Shown one piece after another: positions 8,531-17,488 of a stretch of 64,000 bases of DNA; within the stretch, counting starts at the first letter, position 1; each line of letters starts with the position of its first letter. The translations under genes and the position numbers were made by a program. The notes under the pieces were generated by a model, which saw only the letters and a program-made list of their open reading frames with translations, ran no database searches and was not told the DNA's origin. The DNA lies in assembly GCA_016293615.1 (NCBI GenBank), contig JAEDDX010000005.1, forward strand, positions 8,732-72,731. Direction: 5' to 3'. This stretch comes from Acetatifactor sp. Its GTDB lineage: Bacteria > Bacillota > Clostridia > Lachnospirales > Lachnospiraceae.

Positions 8531-10018
8531 ATGGAAGTGTTATACAGCAGCACCAGAAGCAACGGTATTCCCGTGAAAGCTTCACAGGCAATTCTGAAAG
8601 GACTTTCTGATGACGGAGGACTTTTCGTGCCTGACCACATCCCCGCACTGGACAAGACTCTGAAGGAATTGTCCGAAATGAATTACAAACAGGTAGCATA
8701 TGAGGTCATGAAGCTCTATCTGACCGATTTTACCGAAGAGGAACTGAAAAACTGTATTGAGAGAGCATACGACAGCAAGTTTGATACGGAAGTGATCGCA
8801 CCTCTCGTGGAAGCTGAGGGAGCTTATTATCTCGAGCTGTTCCACGGCTCTACGATTGCGTTTAAGGATATGGCACTTTCCATTCTGCCTCACCTTATGA
8901 TCACTTCTGCAAAGAAGAATCAGATTTCCAATGAGATCGTGATTCTGACGGCTACCAGCGGTGATACCGGAAAGGCTGCTCTCGCAGGCTTTGCCGGTGT
9001 TGAAGGCACCCGGATCATTGTTTTCTATCCGAAGAACGGCGTCAGCCCGATTCAGGAGAAGCAGATGGTAACGCAGAAGGGGGACAATACCCTTGTTGTC
9101 GGTATTCACGGCAACTTTGATGATGCCCAGACCGGCGTGAAGAAGATTTTCTCCGATCAGGAGTTGGCAAAGGAGATGGATGAGAAGGGCTTCCAGTTCT
9201 CCTCCGCAAACTCCATCAATATCGGCCGTCTGGTTCCTCAGATCTGCTACTATGTTTATTCCTATGCAACCCTGTTGAAGGAGGGTAAGATTGCAGAGGG
9301 CGAGAAGATCAATGTCGTTGTGCCTACCGGTAATTTCGGTAATATCCTGGCTGCATATTATGCGAAAAACATGGGACTTCCCATCCATAAGCTGATTTGC
9401 GCATCCAATGACAACAAGGTTCTGTACGATTTCTTCAGCACCGGTGTCTATGACCGCAACAGAGAGTTCGTTCTGACCACTTCTCCTTCCATGGATATTC
9501 TGATTTCCAGCAACCTGGAGAGATTGATCTATCGTATTGCAGGAAATGACACGGAGTGTAACCGCGAACTGATGGCAGCGCTTTCCGGACAGGGCAGATA
9601 CGAGATCACCGATGCCATGAAAGCAGAGCTTGCCGACTTTTACGGCAACTTCGCGACCGAGTCTGAGACAGCAGCTGAGATCAAGAGAATCTACGAGGAC
9701 TGCGGCTATGTTCTGGATACGCATACGGCCGTTGCTTCCGCAGTATATCAGAAGTATCTTGCCGCCACCGACGATATGACCAAAACAATCATTGCATCTA
9801 CAGCAAGTCCTTTCAAGTTCACCAGAAGCGTCATGAATGCAATCGATGCAAAGTATGATACAATGGGAGATTTCGAGCTTGTGGATGAACTTTCCAAAAT
9901 CGCAAATGTTGCTGTTCCCAATGCAATCGAGGAGATTCGTACCGCCCCTGTTGTCCATGACAAACAGTGCGATGTTGACCGGATGCAGAATGTAGTAAGA
10001 GAATTCTTAGGGATTTAA
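8531..10018 (+). CDS. thrC: Threonine synthase
   Basis: 495 residues. A PLP enzyme converting O-phosphohomoserine to threonine, the last step of threonine synthesis. The PLP-lysine motif HGSTIAFKD is present (K112), with the phosphate-binding TATSGDTGKAA loop and the VPTGNFGNILAAYYAK segment downstream. Length and the YSSTRSNGIPVKASQAIL N-terminus fit the longer bacterial/yeast-type ThrC. It appears to be transcribed on its own; a 12-13 bp hairpin follows the stop. Confidence 0.95.
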   Translation: MEVLYSSTRSNGIPVKASQAILKGLSDDGGLFVPDHIPALDKTLKELSEMNYKQVAYEVMKLYLTDFTEEELKNCIERAYDSKFDTEVIAPLVEAEGAYYLELFHGSTIAFKDMALSILPHLMITSAKKNQISNEIVILTATSGDTGKAALAGFAGVEGTRIIVFYPKNGVSPIQEKQMVTQKGDNTLVVGIHGNFDDAQTGVKKIFSDQELAKEMDEKGFQFSSANSINIGRLVPQICYYVYSYATLLKEGKIAEGEKINVVVPTGNFGNILAAYYAKNMGLPIHKLICASNDNKVLYDFFSTGVYDRNREFVLTTSPSMDILISSNLERLIYRIAGNDTECNRELMAALSGQGRYEITDAMKAELADFYGNFATESETAAEIKRIYEDCGYVLDTHTAVASAVYQKYLAATDDMTKTIIASTASPFKFTRSVMNAIDAKYDTMGDFELVDELSKIANVAVPNAIEEIRTAPVVHDKQCDVDRMQNVVREFLGI

Positions 10019-10026
10019 TCCATACA

Positions 10027-10054
10027 AAGGGTTCGGGCATTTGTCCGGGCTCTT
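10027..10054 (+). terminator. Probable terminator hairpin after thrC
   Basis: About 12 paired bases with several G-T pairs (AAGGGTTCGGGC with GTCCGGGCTCTT) and a very short loop. The T-run afterwards is poor, so this may be a weak terminator or only a hairpin. Confidence 0.5.
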
Positions 10055-10078
10055 GCTATTTCAAAAGGAGATACCAGT

Positions 10079-10216
10079 ATGAAAATCGTGAGCTTCTCCA
10101 AGGAACACAGAAAGGAAGCAAACCGGTTAGCCCTGGAAAATCCCCGAGTACACCAAAAGTGTGGTACGAAAGATCGAGCTGTGGAGTCGGGAAAAGCAGA
10201 AATGATGGAAGGTTGA
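10079..10216 (+). pseudogene. 45-codon GNAT-like N-terminal remnant
   Basis: An ATG at 10079 with a good ribosome site (AAAAGGAG) opens a 45-codon frame whose start, MKIVSFSKEHRKEANRLAL, resembles the first strand and helix of a GNAT acetyltransferase. The similarity stops after about 21 residues, the rest is unrelated, and the frame ends in TGA overlapping the ATG of the next gene (10216). The likeliest reading is the 5' stub of an acetyltransferase gene whose body was deleted. A real leader peptide coupled to the downstream gene is the alternative. Confidence 0.45.
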
Positions 10217-11007
10217 TGAGAATGGTATGCGAATGTGATGATACAACAAAGGTACGGGAATTGTTTGCGGATTGGAAGGAAACACTCATCTATTCCTGCC
10301 TGCAACAGGTGATGGGGAAGATATATGTGACCGATTTGGAACATCCGAAGTCGGCATTTGCCTTTGTGGGGTGCTTTGGCTTCTTTGCCGGGAAACCGGA
10401 CAGAGAGCTGGTGGCCCATAAGCCGGAGGGCTTTGTGATTCTTACTCCTCAGAATGAGGCCTGGGCGAAACTGATTGAGGAATGTTACCCGGATGCAAAA
10501 AGAGTGATCCGATATGCCATCAGGAAGGATACCAGGTTTGATACGGAAGCTTTGCAGAGAAATGTAGAGGAGCTTCCGGAGGGCTATGAACTGAGAGCCA
10601 TTGATTCGGCGCTTTACGATAAATGCCTGGAAAATCCGGTGACGGAAGATTTTGTATCTGTTTTTGAGACAAAAGAACGATTCCTTCAACTCGGCAGAGG
10701 AATGGTGATTCTGAAGAACGGGGAGATTGTAGCAGGCGCTTCCTCGTATACAAGGTATTTGGAGGGTATTGAGATTGAAGTAGATACCGTAGAATCGGAA
10801 CGAAGAAAGCATCTGGCAACCATTGTATGCTCTGCGTTGATTTTAAACTGTCTGAAGGAAGGGTTATATCCCAGCTGGGATGCCCAGAACAGGAATTCCG
10901 TCCGACTGGCAGAAAAGCTTGGCTATGAATTTGACCATGAGTATGCGGTTTATGAAGTATCATCAGAGGCAGGAACCCATTCATGTGTGAGGAAGGTTGT
11001 ATTATGA
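10216..11007 (+). CDS. GNAT family N-acetyltransferase
   Basis: 263 residues. The C-terminal half has the GNAT pattern: GMVILKNGEIVAGASSYTRY (strands 2-4), VDTVESERRKHLATIVCSALILNCL (acetyl-CoA-binding turn and helix) and PSWDAQNRNSVRLAEKLGYEF (the typical NxxSxxLxxKLGF-like end). The N-terminal half (ELFADWKETLIYSCLQQVMG) resembles the longer two-domain GNAT class. The substrate cannot be read from sequence. The start at 10216 overlaps the stop of the upstream 45-codon frame; 10222 is also possible. Its stop overlaps the thioesterase ATG by four bases, suggesting coupled translation. Confidence 0.82.
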   Translation: MRMVCECDDTTKVRELFADWKETLIYSCLQQVMGKIYVTDLEHPKSAFAFVGCFGFFAGKPDRELVAHKPEGFVILTPQNEAWAKLIEECYPDAKRVIRYAIRKDTRFDTEALQRNVEELPEGYELRAIDSALYDKCLENPVTEDFVSVFETKERFLQLGRGMVILKNGEIVAGASSYTRYLEGIEIEVDTVESERRKHLATIVCSALILNCLKEGLYPSWDAQNRNSVRLAEKLGYEFDHEYAVYEVSSEAGTHSCVRKVVL

Positions 11008-11453
11008 ATCAGACAAATGAAAAACCGGAATTAGCTGAAAACATAAAAAATGCTTTGCTAAAGCTGACACAGGATAATAAATACATGCAGAATCTTCAGA
11101 TTGAGATTCTGGAAATGAAGCTGGGATATGTAAAGGGAAAGATGATGGTAAAAGAGGACATCATGAATCCCTATGGGTCCATTCACGGAGGGTGTCTGTA
11201 CTCATTGGCAGATATCGTAACCGGCCTGGCGGCATGTACCTACGGGGTATTCTCCGCAACCATTGACGGCTCCATGGAATACATTATTCCTGCCATGGAC
11301 ACGGAATACATTATCTGTGAATCCGTAGAAATCCGCCAGGGAAAGCATGTCTCTCTCTATGAAGCGAATATCTACGATGATAAGGGACAGCGGGTGGATA
11401 AGGCAAGATTTTCGTTCTATATGATGAATCGACCGGTTGTCACGCCAAGATAG
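11004..11453 (+). CDS. PaaI-type hotdog-fold thioesterase
   Basis: 149 residues. A hotdog-fold acyl-CoA thioesterase of the PaaI/YbgC group: NPYGSIHGGCLYSLADIVTGLAA carries the HGG...D signature (catalytic His/Asp-type positions), followed by the strand-rich half SMEYIIPA and VSLYEANIYDDKGQRVDKARFSFY. It would hydrolyse small acyl- or aryl-CoA thioesters in the cytosol; the substrate is unknown. The ATG at 11004 overlaps the GNAT stop (ATGA) and GGAAGG lies upstream, so the two are one transcription unit. Confidence 0.85.
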   Translation: MNQTNEKPELAENIKNALLKLTQDNKYMQNLQIEILEMKLGYVKGKMMVKEDIMNPYGSIHGGCLYSLADIVTGLAACTYGVFSATIDGSMEYIIPAMDTEYIICESVEIRQGKHVSLYEANIYDDKGQRVDKARFSFYMMNRPVVTPR

Positions 11454-11506
11454 AACGGATAAGAAGGCAACTCAATTAAGCCAATTTAACAAAGGAGGGT
11501 GAATGC

Positions 11507-11731
11507 ATGAAATGTCCTTGTTGTGGTAACGAAATGACAAGTGGTATTGTTCAGAGTTTTCGTCAGATTTTCTTCACAACCAAAGTAAATAAGAACTGGG
11601 ATGTCCCAATCATAGCAGGTAATGAAGAAGTCGTATTGAGCTCTCATAATTGGACAAGACCTACTTGCAGTGCTTATCATTGTGCTAAGTGCAAAAAGGT
11701 AGTGATTGATTACTCGGCAGAAGTTGAATAA
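11507..11731 (+). CDS. Small zinc-ribbon protein (DUF6487-like)
   Basis: 74 residues with two CxxC pairs, CPCCG at the N-terminus and CAKC near the C-terminus, which would form one zinc ribbon. The layout, MKCPCCGNEMTSG then a central variable part then YHCAKCKKVVIDY, resembles the short DUF6487-type proteins. The role is unknown. It has a strong ribosome site (AAGGAGGG) eight bases before the ATG. Confidence 0.7.
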   Translation: MKCPCCGNEMTSGIVQSFRQIFFTTKVNKNWDVPIIAGNEEVVLSSHNWTRPTCSAYHCAKCKKVVIDYSAEVE

Positions 11732-11947
11732 ATCCAATTCGGGGGTGATTCAAAAAATTAAGTGGACAGTTTATAGGCAGACCCTCCACTCTTATTTTAC
11801 AGAATATAGATTGGGTTGTCCGGTCCGGAAATCTTACAACGATATTTTTTGTGTTTTGGGGTGTCTGAGTGTTTTTTTTCCTTGGTTTCAAGGTAGATGA
11901 ATAGGATATCCACAACACTAGAATATATAAAATTTACACGGGAATTC
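11732..11947. other. AT-rich gap before pckA with no recognisable gene
   Basis: Between the zinc-ribbon gene and the pckA promoter. It has a run of eight T near 11872 and a short CCTTG/CAAGG inverted repeat just after. A 64-codon open frame crosses it but lacks a ribosome site and any recognisable domain, so it is not called a gene. Confidence 0.4.
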
Positions 11948-11976
11948 TTGACTTTTTGACAAAAATTTGAGATAAT
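11948..11976 (+). promoter_or_regulatory. Sigma-A promoter for pckA
   Basis: TTGACT (11948-11953), 17-base spacer, GATAAT (11971-11976). The leader to the pckA ATG is about 65 bases. Confidence 0.75.
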
Positions 11977-12046
11977 GAATCCAAATTTGGCATTGTCCTG
12001 TAATGCAAAATTCATTCAGATTTTTATAAAGAAAGAGGTAAGAGAT

Positions 12047-13660
12047 ATGGCAGCAATCGATTTAACCAAGTATGGTATCACCGATACCACCGAGATCGTT
12101 TACAATCCTTCTTACGAGCAGCTGTTCGCAGAGGAGACCAAGGAAGGTCTTGAGGGCTACGAAGTAGGCCAGAACACAGAGCTTGATACTGTAAACGTTA
12201 TGACCGGTGAGTTTACCGGACGTTCCCCCAAAGACAAGTACATCGTTATGGATGAGAATTCCAAGGATACTGTCTGGTGGACAACCGACGCTTACAAGAA
12301 CGACAACCATCCCATGAGCGAGGATGTATGGGAAGCAGTAAAGGATCTTGCGAAGAAGGAGCTTTCAGGCAAGAGGCTTTTCGTTGTAGATGCATTCTGC
12401 GGTGCTAACGCTGATACCCGTATGGCTGTTCGTTTCATCGTTGAGGTTGCATGGCAGGCTCACTTTGTTAAGAATATGTTCATCGTTCCCACCGAGGAGG
12501 AGTTGAAGAACTTCACACCTGACTTCGTCGTTTACAATGCTTCCAAGGCTAAGGTTGAGAACTACAAGGAGCTTGGTCTGAATTCCGAGACCTGTGTAGC
12601 ATTCAACATTACCAGCCGTGAGCAGGTTATCCTGAATACCTGGTACGGCGGTGAGATGAAGAAGGGTATGTTCTCCATGATGAACTACTACCTGCCTCTG
12701 AAGGGCATTGCTTCCATGCACTGCTCCGCAAACTGCGATATGGAAGGTAAGCATACCGCTATCTTCTTCGGACTTTCCGGAACAGGTAAGACCACACTTT
12801 CCACCGATCCTAAGAGACTTCTGATCGGTGATGATGAGCACGGCTGGGACGACAACGGCGTATTCAACTTCGAAGGCGGCTGCTACGCTAAGGTTATCGG
12901 CCTGGATAAGGAATCCGAGCCTGATATCTACAATGCAATCAGAAGAGACGCTCTTCTCGAGAACGTAACCGTAGATGCTGCAGGTAAGATTGACTTTGAT
13001 GATAAGAGCGTTACCGAGAATACTCGTGTTTCTTATCCCATCCAGCACATTGACAACATTGCATCCAAGGTAAACGGCGTATCTGCAGGTCCTGCTGCTG
13101 ACAATGTCATCTTCCTTTCCGCAGATGCATTCGGTGTTCTGCCTCCCGTATCTATCCTGACACCCGAGCAGACCCAGTACTATTTCCTTTCCGGATTTAC
13201 CGCAAAGCTTGCAGGTACCGAGAGAGGTATCACTGAGCCTACACCTACCTTCTCCGCATGCTTCGGACAGGCTTTCCTTGAGCTTCATCCTACCAAGTAC
13301 GGTGAGGAGCTCGTAAAGAAGATGGAAGCTAACGGCGCTAAGGCTTACCTTGTAAATACCGGCTGGAACGGAACCGGCAAGAGAATCACCATCAAGGATA
13401 CCCGTGGTATCATCGATGCTATCTTAAACGGTGACATCAAGACCGCTCCTACCAAGAAGATCCCTATGTTCAACTTCGAAGTTCCTACCGAGCTTCCCGG
13501 TGTTGATCCTAAGATCCTGGATCCCAGAGATACTTATGCAGATGTTGCTGAGTGGGAGACCAAGGCAAAGGATCTTGCAGAGAGATTCCAGAAGAATTTC
13601 GTAAAGTATACCACCAACGAAGCCGGCAAGGCTCTTGTTGCTGCAGGTCCTCAGCTGTAA
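12047..13660 (+). CDS. pckA: Phosphoenolpyruvate carboxykinase (ATP)
   Basis: 537 residues. It interconverts oxaloacetate plus ATP with PEP, CO2 and ADP; in fermentative anaerobes it often runs toward oxaloacetate. The P-loop GLSGTGKTT is at residues 242-250 and the kinase-2 metal-binding segment [11 protein letters not shown] at 259-269; the oxaloacetate-binding arginine region TGRSPKDKY is at 57-65. Codon use is strongly biased (few rare codons), suggesting high expression. The start is the ATG at 12047 behind AGAGG; a longer in-frame start at 11975 overlaps the promoter -10. It is monocistronic. Confidence 0.97.
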   Translation: MAAIDLTKYGITDTTEIVYNPSYEQLFAEETKEGLEGYEVGQNTELDTVNVMTGEFTGRSPKDKYIVMDENSKDTVWWTTDAYKNDNHPMSEDVWEAVKDLAKKELSGKRLFVVDAFCGANADTRMAVRFIVEVAWQAHFVKNMFIVPTEEELKNFTPDFVVYNASKAKVENYKELGLNSETCVAFNITSREQVILNTWYGGEMKKGMFSMMNYYLPLKGIASMHCSANCDMEGKHTAIFFGLSGTGKTTLSTDPKRLLIGDDEHGWDDNGVFNFEGGCYAKVIGLDKESEPDIYNAIRRDALLENVTVDAAGKIDFDDKSVTENTRVSYPIQHIDNIASKVNGVSAGPAADNVIFLSADAFGVLPPVSILTPEQTQYYFLSGFTAKLAGTERGITEPTPTFSACFGQAFLELHPTKYGEELVKKMEANGAKAYLVNTGWNGTGKRITIKDTRGIIDAILNGDIKTAPTKKIPMFNFEVPTELPGVDPKILDPRDTYADVAEWETKAKDLAERFQKNFVKYTTNEAGKALVAAGPQL

Positions 13661-13680
13661 TTATTCATACGAAAGAATGG

Positions 13681-13713
13681 AAGGCGGCGGAGCATTGGCT
13701 TCGTCGCCTTTTC
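13681..13713 (+). terminator. Probable terminator after pckA
   Basis: A nine-base stem, AAGGCGGCG with CGTCGCCTT, around a 12-base loop, running into four T. It lies 20 bases after the pckA stop and 20 before deoC. Confidence 0.6.
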
Positions 13714-13732
13714 CATCAGAAAGGGGAATGGT

Positions 13733-14404
13733 ATGACAATTCAGGAGATCTTATCACATGTAGATCATACACAGTTAAAGGCATTTGCCACCTGGGAGGA
13801 TATTGTCTCGCTCTGTGAGGAGGCAATCACATTCGGGACAGCGAGTGTATGTGTACCGCCTGCCTATATCAGGCGTATCCATGATACCTACGGAGACAAA
13901 GTCAATATCTGCACCGTTGTCGGCTTTCCGTTGGGATATTCAGCGACGGAGGCAAAGCTTGCAGAGGTGAAGAAGGCTCTGGAAGACGGCTGTAACGAAA
14001 TCGATATGGTAGTGAATATCAGCGATGTAAAAAACGGTGATTATGACAAGGTCGAGGCAGAGATCAGGGCACTGAAGGAGGCCTGCGGCAATCATATTCT
14101 CAAGGTCATCATTGAGACCTGTTATCTGACAGAGGAAGAAAAAATTGCCATGTGCAAGGCAGTTACCAATGCGAAGGCTGACTATATCAAGACCTCAACC
14201 GGCTTTGGTACGGGCGGAGCGACGAAGGAGGATATTGAGCTGTTCAAAAAGCACATCGGTCCTGGTGTGAAGATGAAGGCTGCGGGCGGAGTTTCCAACA
14301 TGGAGGATCTTGAGATGTTCCTCGAACTGGGCTGTGACAGAATCGGTACCTCAAGAGCAGTCGGTCTCTGCAAGGGACAGGTGTCTGAACAGGGCACATA
14401 TTAA
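13733..14404 (+). CDS. deoC: Deoxyribose-phosphate aldolase
   Basis: 223 residues. It cleaves 2-deoxyribose 5-phosphate to glyceraldehyde 3-phosphate and acetaldehyde in nucleoside salvage. The Schiff-base lysine lies in YIKTSTGFGTGGA (K153), with the second lysine in HILKVIIET (K124) and the conserved NEIDMVVN before it (D91). Length is normal for the class. No other deo gene is adjacent. The ribosome site is GAAAGGGG. Confidence 0.95.
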   Translation: MTIQEILSHVDHTQLKAFATWEDIVSLCEEAITFGTASVCVPPAYIRRIHDTYGDKVNICTVVGFPLGYSATEAKLAEVKKALEDGCNEIDMVVNISDVKNGDYDKVEAEIRALKEACGNHILKVIIETCYLTEEEKIAMCKAVTNAKADYIKTSTGFGTGGATKEDIELFKKHIGPGVKMKAAGGVSNMEDLEMFLELGCDRIGTSRAVGLCKGQVSEQGTY

Positions 14405-14425
14405 GCTTCTTCCAATATTTTCTTA

Positions 14426-14454
14426 TTGTAAAAAAGCTTCCAATCAGTTATAAT
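14426..14454 (+). promoter_or_regulatory. Sigma-A promoter for the SpoIID-like gene
   Basis: TTGTAA (14426-14431), 17-base spacer, TATAAT (14449-14454). It leaves a leader of about 255 bases before the ATG at 14718. Confidence 0.7.
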
Positions 14455-14544
14455 GAAACTAACCTGAAATGAACGATAACTCTTGCTCATTTTTGAACCT
14501 ACATTACCTTTTACGGGATTCCTATATCACCTGGTGGCTGTCAG

Positions 14545-14664
14545 GCCCTCGCTCCTTCGGAGTTTCGCAAGGGAAGACAAAAGGCAGGTTGCGGTTGCCC
14601 ACCTAGCTTTGCTAGGAGTCAAAAAGCAAGACGCGTCATTTTGGGCTATGAATACAAATGATGA
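14545..14664 (+). other. Structured 5' leader of the SpoIID-like gene
   Basis: The transcribed leader has several short stems: one closed by CCCT/AGGG with an inner CTCC-TTC-GGAG, and a CCTAGC-TTT-GCTAGG stem, before the UUCG hairpin listed separately. No known riboswitch or T-box motif was recognised. Confidence 0.4.
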
Positions 14665-14690
14665 GAGCAGTCCTTCGGGGCTGCTCTTTT
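14665..14690 (+). terminator. UUCG-capped terminator hairpin inside the leader
   Basis: A nine-base stem (14665-14673 with 14678-14686, one T-G pair) capped by TTCG and followed by four T. It lies between the promoter and the gene, so it is a possible attenuator. Confidence 0.65.
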
Positions 14691-14717
14691 GGCTGAATTT
14701 ATTTTTTGCGGGGGCAT

Positions 14718-16649
14718 ATGTCAGACAGGGAAAAACAAATCTACATAAAAGCAGCATTGTGCGTATTCGGATTGCTCGTACTGATTCTCTGCCTTGTGTT
14801 GGGAGGAAAACGGGCAATTCCGGAACCTTCACAGCCGGAGGCGACAGAGGAATCCTCGATGCCGGAACCTGTGACGGAAATACTCTATAACATATGGCTG
14901 ATGGAGGCAGACGATAAGAAGGTGATTGTCTGTTGCGACGATGAGATCCGAAGCTTCTCTTATGCGGAAGGCTTTGTGCCGGACGCACCGAAACAGGAGA
15001 AGGTTGCGGACATTGTTTTAACAGACGGCAAAGTCAGTTTCCTAAAGGAAAAGGAACAACTTATCAACGGAAGAATCCTCCGCGCCGGTACAGACGGAAT
15101 CGAAGTGGAAGGGATGGGCGTCCTGCCTCTTGATGAGAACTGCAGGGGCTATCGCCTGTATGGCGGACTGACTGCTTTGACACCGTCAGAGATCTGTATC
15201 GGATACGATTTTACCGACCTGGTCGTGGAGGAGGGGAAGGTATGTGCGTTCCTGGCTGTCCGGGAGGAGGCGATGGAGTCGATTCGCGTCCTGATCAAGG
15301 CAGGCAATTATGCCGGAATGTTTCATGAATCGGTATTGCTGACCTCCGACAGCGATTTTACGCTTGACTTTTATGAGAACGGGGAGAGAAAAGAAGAGCA
15401 TTTTGCGGCCGGAGAGACTTTGTGCTTTCTGCAGGATAGTCCATATCTTGCAGGAGGTCGTGTGAAAATCACTCCCGATGTATTGACCGGAAAAGTCATT
15501 CTGAAGGAATGCAAACGAAAACAGGAAGAGCCCGCCTATCGGGGGACGATGGAGCTGGCATTGACAAAGTCGGGAATCGTCGTCGTGAACGAGGTGCCGC
15601 TCGAGGAGTATCTTTACTCTGTCGTTCCCAGCGAGATGCCTTCCTCCTACCCGGAGGAAGCGCTGAAATCGCAGGCGATCTGTGCGAGAACCTATGCTTA
15701 CGGTCATATGCAGAGAGCGGGACTTGCGAAGTATGGGGCGCATGTGGATGACAGCGCGACTTATCAGGTATATAATAATATCAAGACATCGGCAGCCACA
15801 AACAAGGCAGTCAATGACACTTACGGACAGATTCTGGTGACGGCAGACGGAAGGCTCGCAGAGACATTTTACTATTCGACCTCTTGCGGCGTCGGCAGTG
15901 ATGCGACTGTCTGGAAGACGAAAAAGGCGCTGGAGATTGACTATATCCATGCCAAAGGCATTGCGCCGGATGCGCAGACAGATCTGGCAGTGCAGCTGCA
16001 GGACGAGGAAACCTTTCAAACCTATATTCATACAGTAAATCCTTCTGACTATGAGAAGGAGGAAAGCTGGTATCGCTGGACCTACGAAGCCGCGAAGCCG
16101 GATGCAGACCGTATTCTGGAACTGCTCAAAGGCTGTTATGAGACGAACGATGCGCATGTGCTGACCCTGGAAAAGGGAGCTTATGTCAGCAGAAAACCGG
16201 GAAAAATCGGGAAAATCAAGGACTTACAGATTGTACACCGCGGTCCCGGAGGGGTGGCGGATGAACTCCTGATCGTTGGCACGAAGGCAACCTATAAGGT
16301 ACTGACCCAGGGAAATATCCGGAAGGTTTTATGTGACGGAGAGACAAAGATCAAGCTGCAAAACAAAAAAACGGTGGATTGCCCGAACCTTTTGCCGAGT
16401 GCGTTCTTCACAATTGAAGCTTGCGTAGAAGACAAAATTGTGACAGAATACAAATTGACGGGCGGCGGATACGGCCACGGAGCCGGGATGAGCCAGAATG
16501 CGGCCAAAGGTATGGCGAAGGCCGGATATACAGCCATGGATATTGTGCGGTTTTTCTATGACGGCTGTGAGGTGAAAAACCTTTATGAGCAGAAGGATGA
16601 GCAGAAGGAGGAAGGTACCGGTGATGCAATTGTACCGAAGCTGGATTGA
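14718..16649 (+). CDS. SpoIID/LytB domain protein
   Basis: 643 residues with an N-terminal signal anchor (about residues 10-29, AALCVFGLLVLILCLVLGG) and a large extracellular part. The middle and C-terminal part match SpoIID/LytB: VVVNEVPLEEYLYSVVPSEMP, EALKSQAICARTYA (with the conserved catalytic-type Glu), TFYYSTSCGVGSDATVW, and the closing GGGYGHGAGMSQNAAKGMA. SpoIID is a lytic transglycosylase of engulfment; vegetative homologues also exist, so a sporulation role is not certain. The N-terminal 250 residues are strand-rich and not recognised. The start is the ATG at 14718 (preceded by CGGGGG). The 3' end overlaps the YihY gene by 26 bases. Confidence 0.87.
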   Translation: MSDREKQIYIKAALCVFGLLVLILCLVLGGKRAIPEPSQPEATEESSMPEPVTEILYNIWLMEADDKKVIVCCDDEIRSFSYAEGFVPDAPKQEKVADIVLTDGKVSFLKEKEQLINGRILRAGTDGIEVEGMGVLPLDENCRGYRLYGGLTALTPSEICIGYDFTDLVVEEGKVCAFLAVREEAMESIRVLIKAGNYAGMFHESVLLTSDSDFTLDFYENGERKEEHFAAGETLCFLQDSPYLAGGRVKITPDVLTGKVILKECKRKQEEPAYRGTMELALTKSGIVVVNEVPLEEYLYSVVPSEMPSSYPEEALKSQAICARTYAYGHMQRAGLAKYGAHVDDSATYQVYNNIKTSAATNKAVNDTYGQILVTADGRLAETFYYSTSCGVGSDATVWKTKKALEIDYIHAKGIAPDAQTDLAVQLQDEETFQTYIHTVNPSDYEKEESWYRWTYEAAKPDADRILELLKGCYETNDAHVLTLEKGAYVSRKPGKIGKIKDLQIVHRGPGGVADELLIVGTKATYKVLTQGNIRKVLCDGETKIKLQNKKTVDCPNLLPSAFFTIEACVEDKIVTEYKLTGGGYGHGAGMSQNAAKGMAKAGYTAMDIVRFFYDGCEVKNLYEQKDEQKEEGTGDAIVPKLD

Positions 16650-17451
16650 TTTCACGACTGATATGCGCAAGAAGAATCTGAGCGCTTTTTCGGCAAGTAT
16701 CGCCTTTTTCTTCTTCCTGTCTGTGGTTCCTATGCTGATCTTAACCTGTACGATCCTGCCGCACACACCCTTGACAGAGAACGATCTGCTTGAGGCGGTC
16801 ACGGAGGTCGTGCCCGGGGTTGCGGTTCCGTTTCTGACGAGTCTGATAGCCGATATCTATGGAAAATCTGCCGGATTTATGCCGATTGCAGTCGTTGCGA
16901 TGCTCTGGTCGGCGGCCAAGGGTGTCATGGCACTGATGCGCGGACTGAATGCGGTTCACGGAGTGGAGGAGAAGAGAAACTACTTCGTCATCCGGATGAT
17001 AGCAACCTTTTATACGTTTGTGATGCTGGTGATTGAGATATTATCTTTGTTTGTCAATGTCTTCGGAAACCAGCTGGTCGACCTGATCCTGCATCAGTTT
17101 CCGGAACTGCACGGACTGGTATCGTTTCTGATGAACTTTCGGTTTATCGTCGTCTGGATCATCTTAACCTTTTTCTTCGCAGCTATTTTTACCTATGTCC
17201 CGGACAGGAAGCTTTCCATGAAACAGCAGATTCCGGGTGCGGTTTTTGCGGCAATCGGCTGGAGCGTCTATTCCTGGGGCTTTAGCATCTATCTGAATTA
17301 CAGCGACAGATACGGTATCTACGGCAGTCTTTCGATCATTATCATCGTACTTTTGTGGATGTATTTTTGTATGTATATCATGCTGTTGGGCGCTTACCTG
17401 AATCACTATCGAAATGTAAAAATGATCGGAAAAGGGAGCGAAGCGGATTGA
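16624..17451 (+). CDS. YihY/BrkB family inner-membrane protein
   Basis: 275 residues with about six transmembrane helices. Family features are the N-terminal DMRKKNLSAFSASIAFFFFLSVVPMLIL, the central RGLNAVHGVEE segment, and the C-terminal PGAVFAAIGWSVYSWGFSIYLNYS then YGSLSIIIIVLLWMYFCMYIMLLGA. The name from RNase BN is historical; the function is unproven. Starts inside the 3' end of the SpoIID-like gene, with AAGGAGGAAGG at 16605-16615, so the two are co-transcribed. Confidence 0.9.
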   Translation: MQLYRSWIDFTTDMRKKNLSAFSASIAFFFFLSVVPMLILTCTILPHTPLTENDLLEAVTEVVPGVAVPFLTSLIADIYGKSAGFMPIAVVAMLWSAAKGVMALMRGLNAVHGVEEKRNYFVIRMIATFYTFVMLVIEILSLFVNVFGNQLVDLILHQFPELHGLVSFLMNFRFIVVWIILTFFFAAIFTYVPDRKLSMKQQIPGAVFAAIGWSVYSWGFSIYLNYSDRYGIYGSLSIIIIVLLWMYFCMYIMLLGAYLNHYRNVKMIGKGSEAD

Positions 17452-17488
17452 TAAGTTGTTTTTTGCTAAGACAATAAAGAGGAATACT

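Noticed and set aside
8582..9958. 458-codon open frame on the minus strand
   Set aside because: Exactly opposite thrC, no ribosome site, no recognisable domain; a shadow of the biased codon use of thrC.
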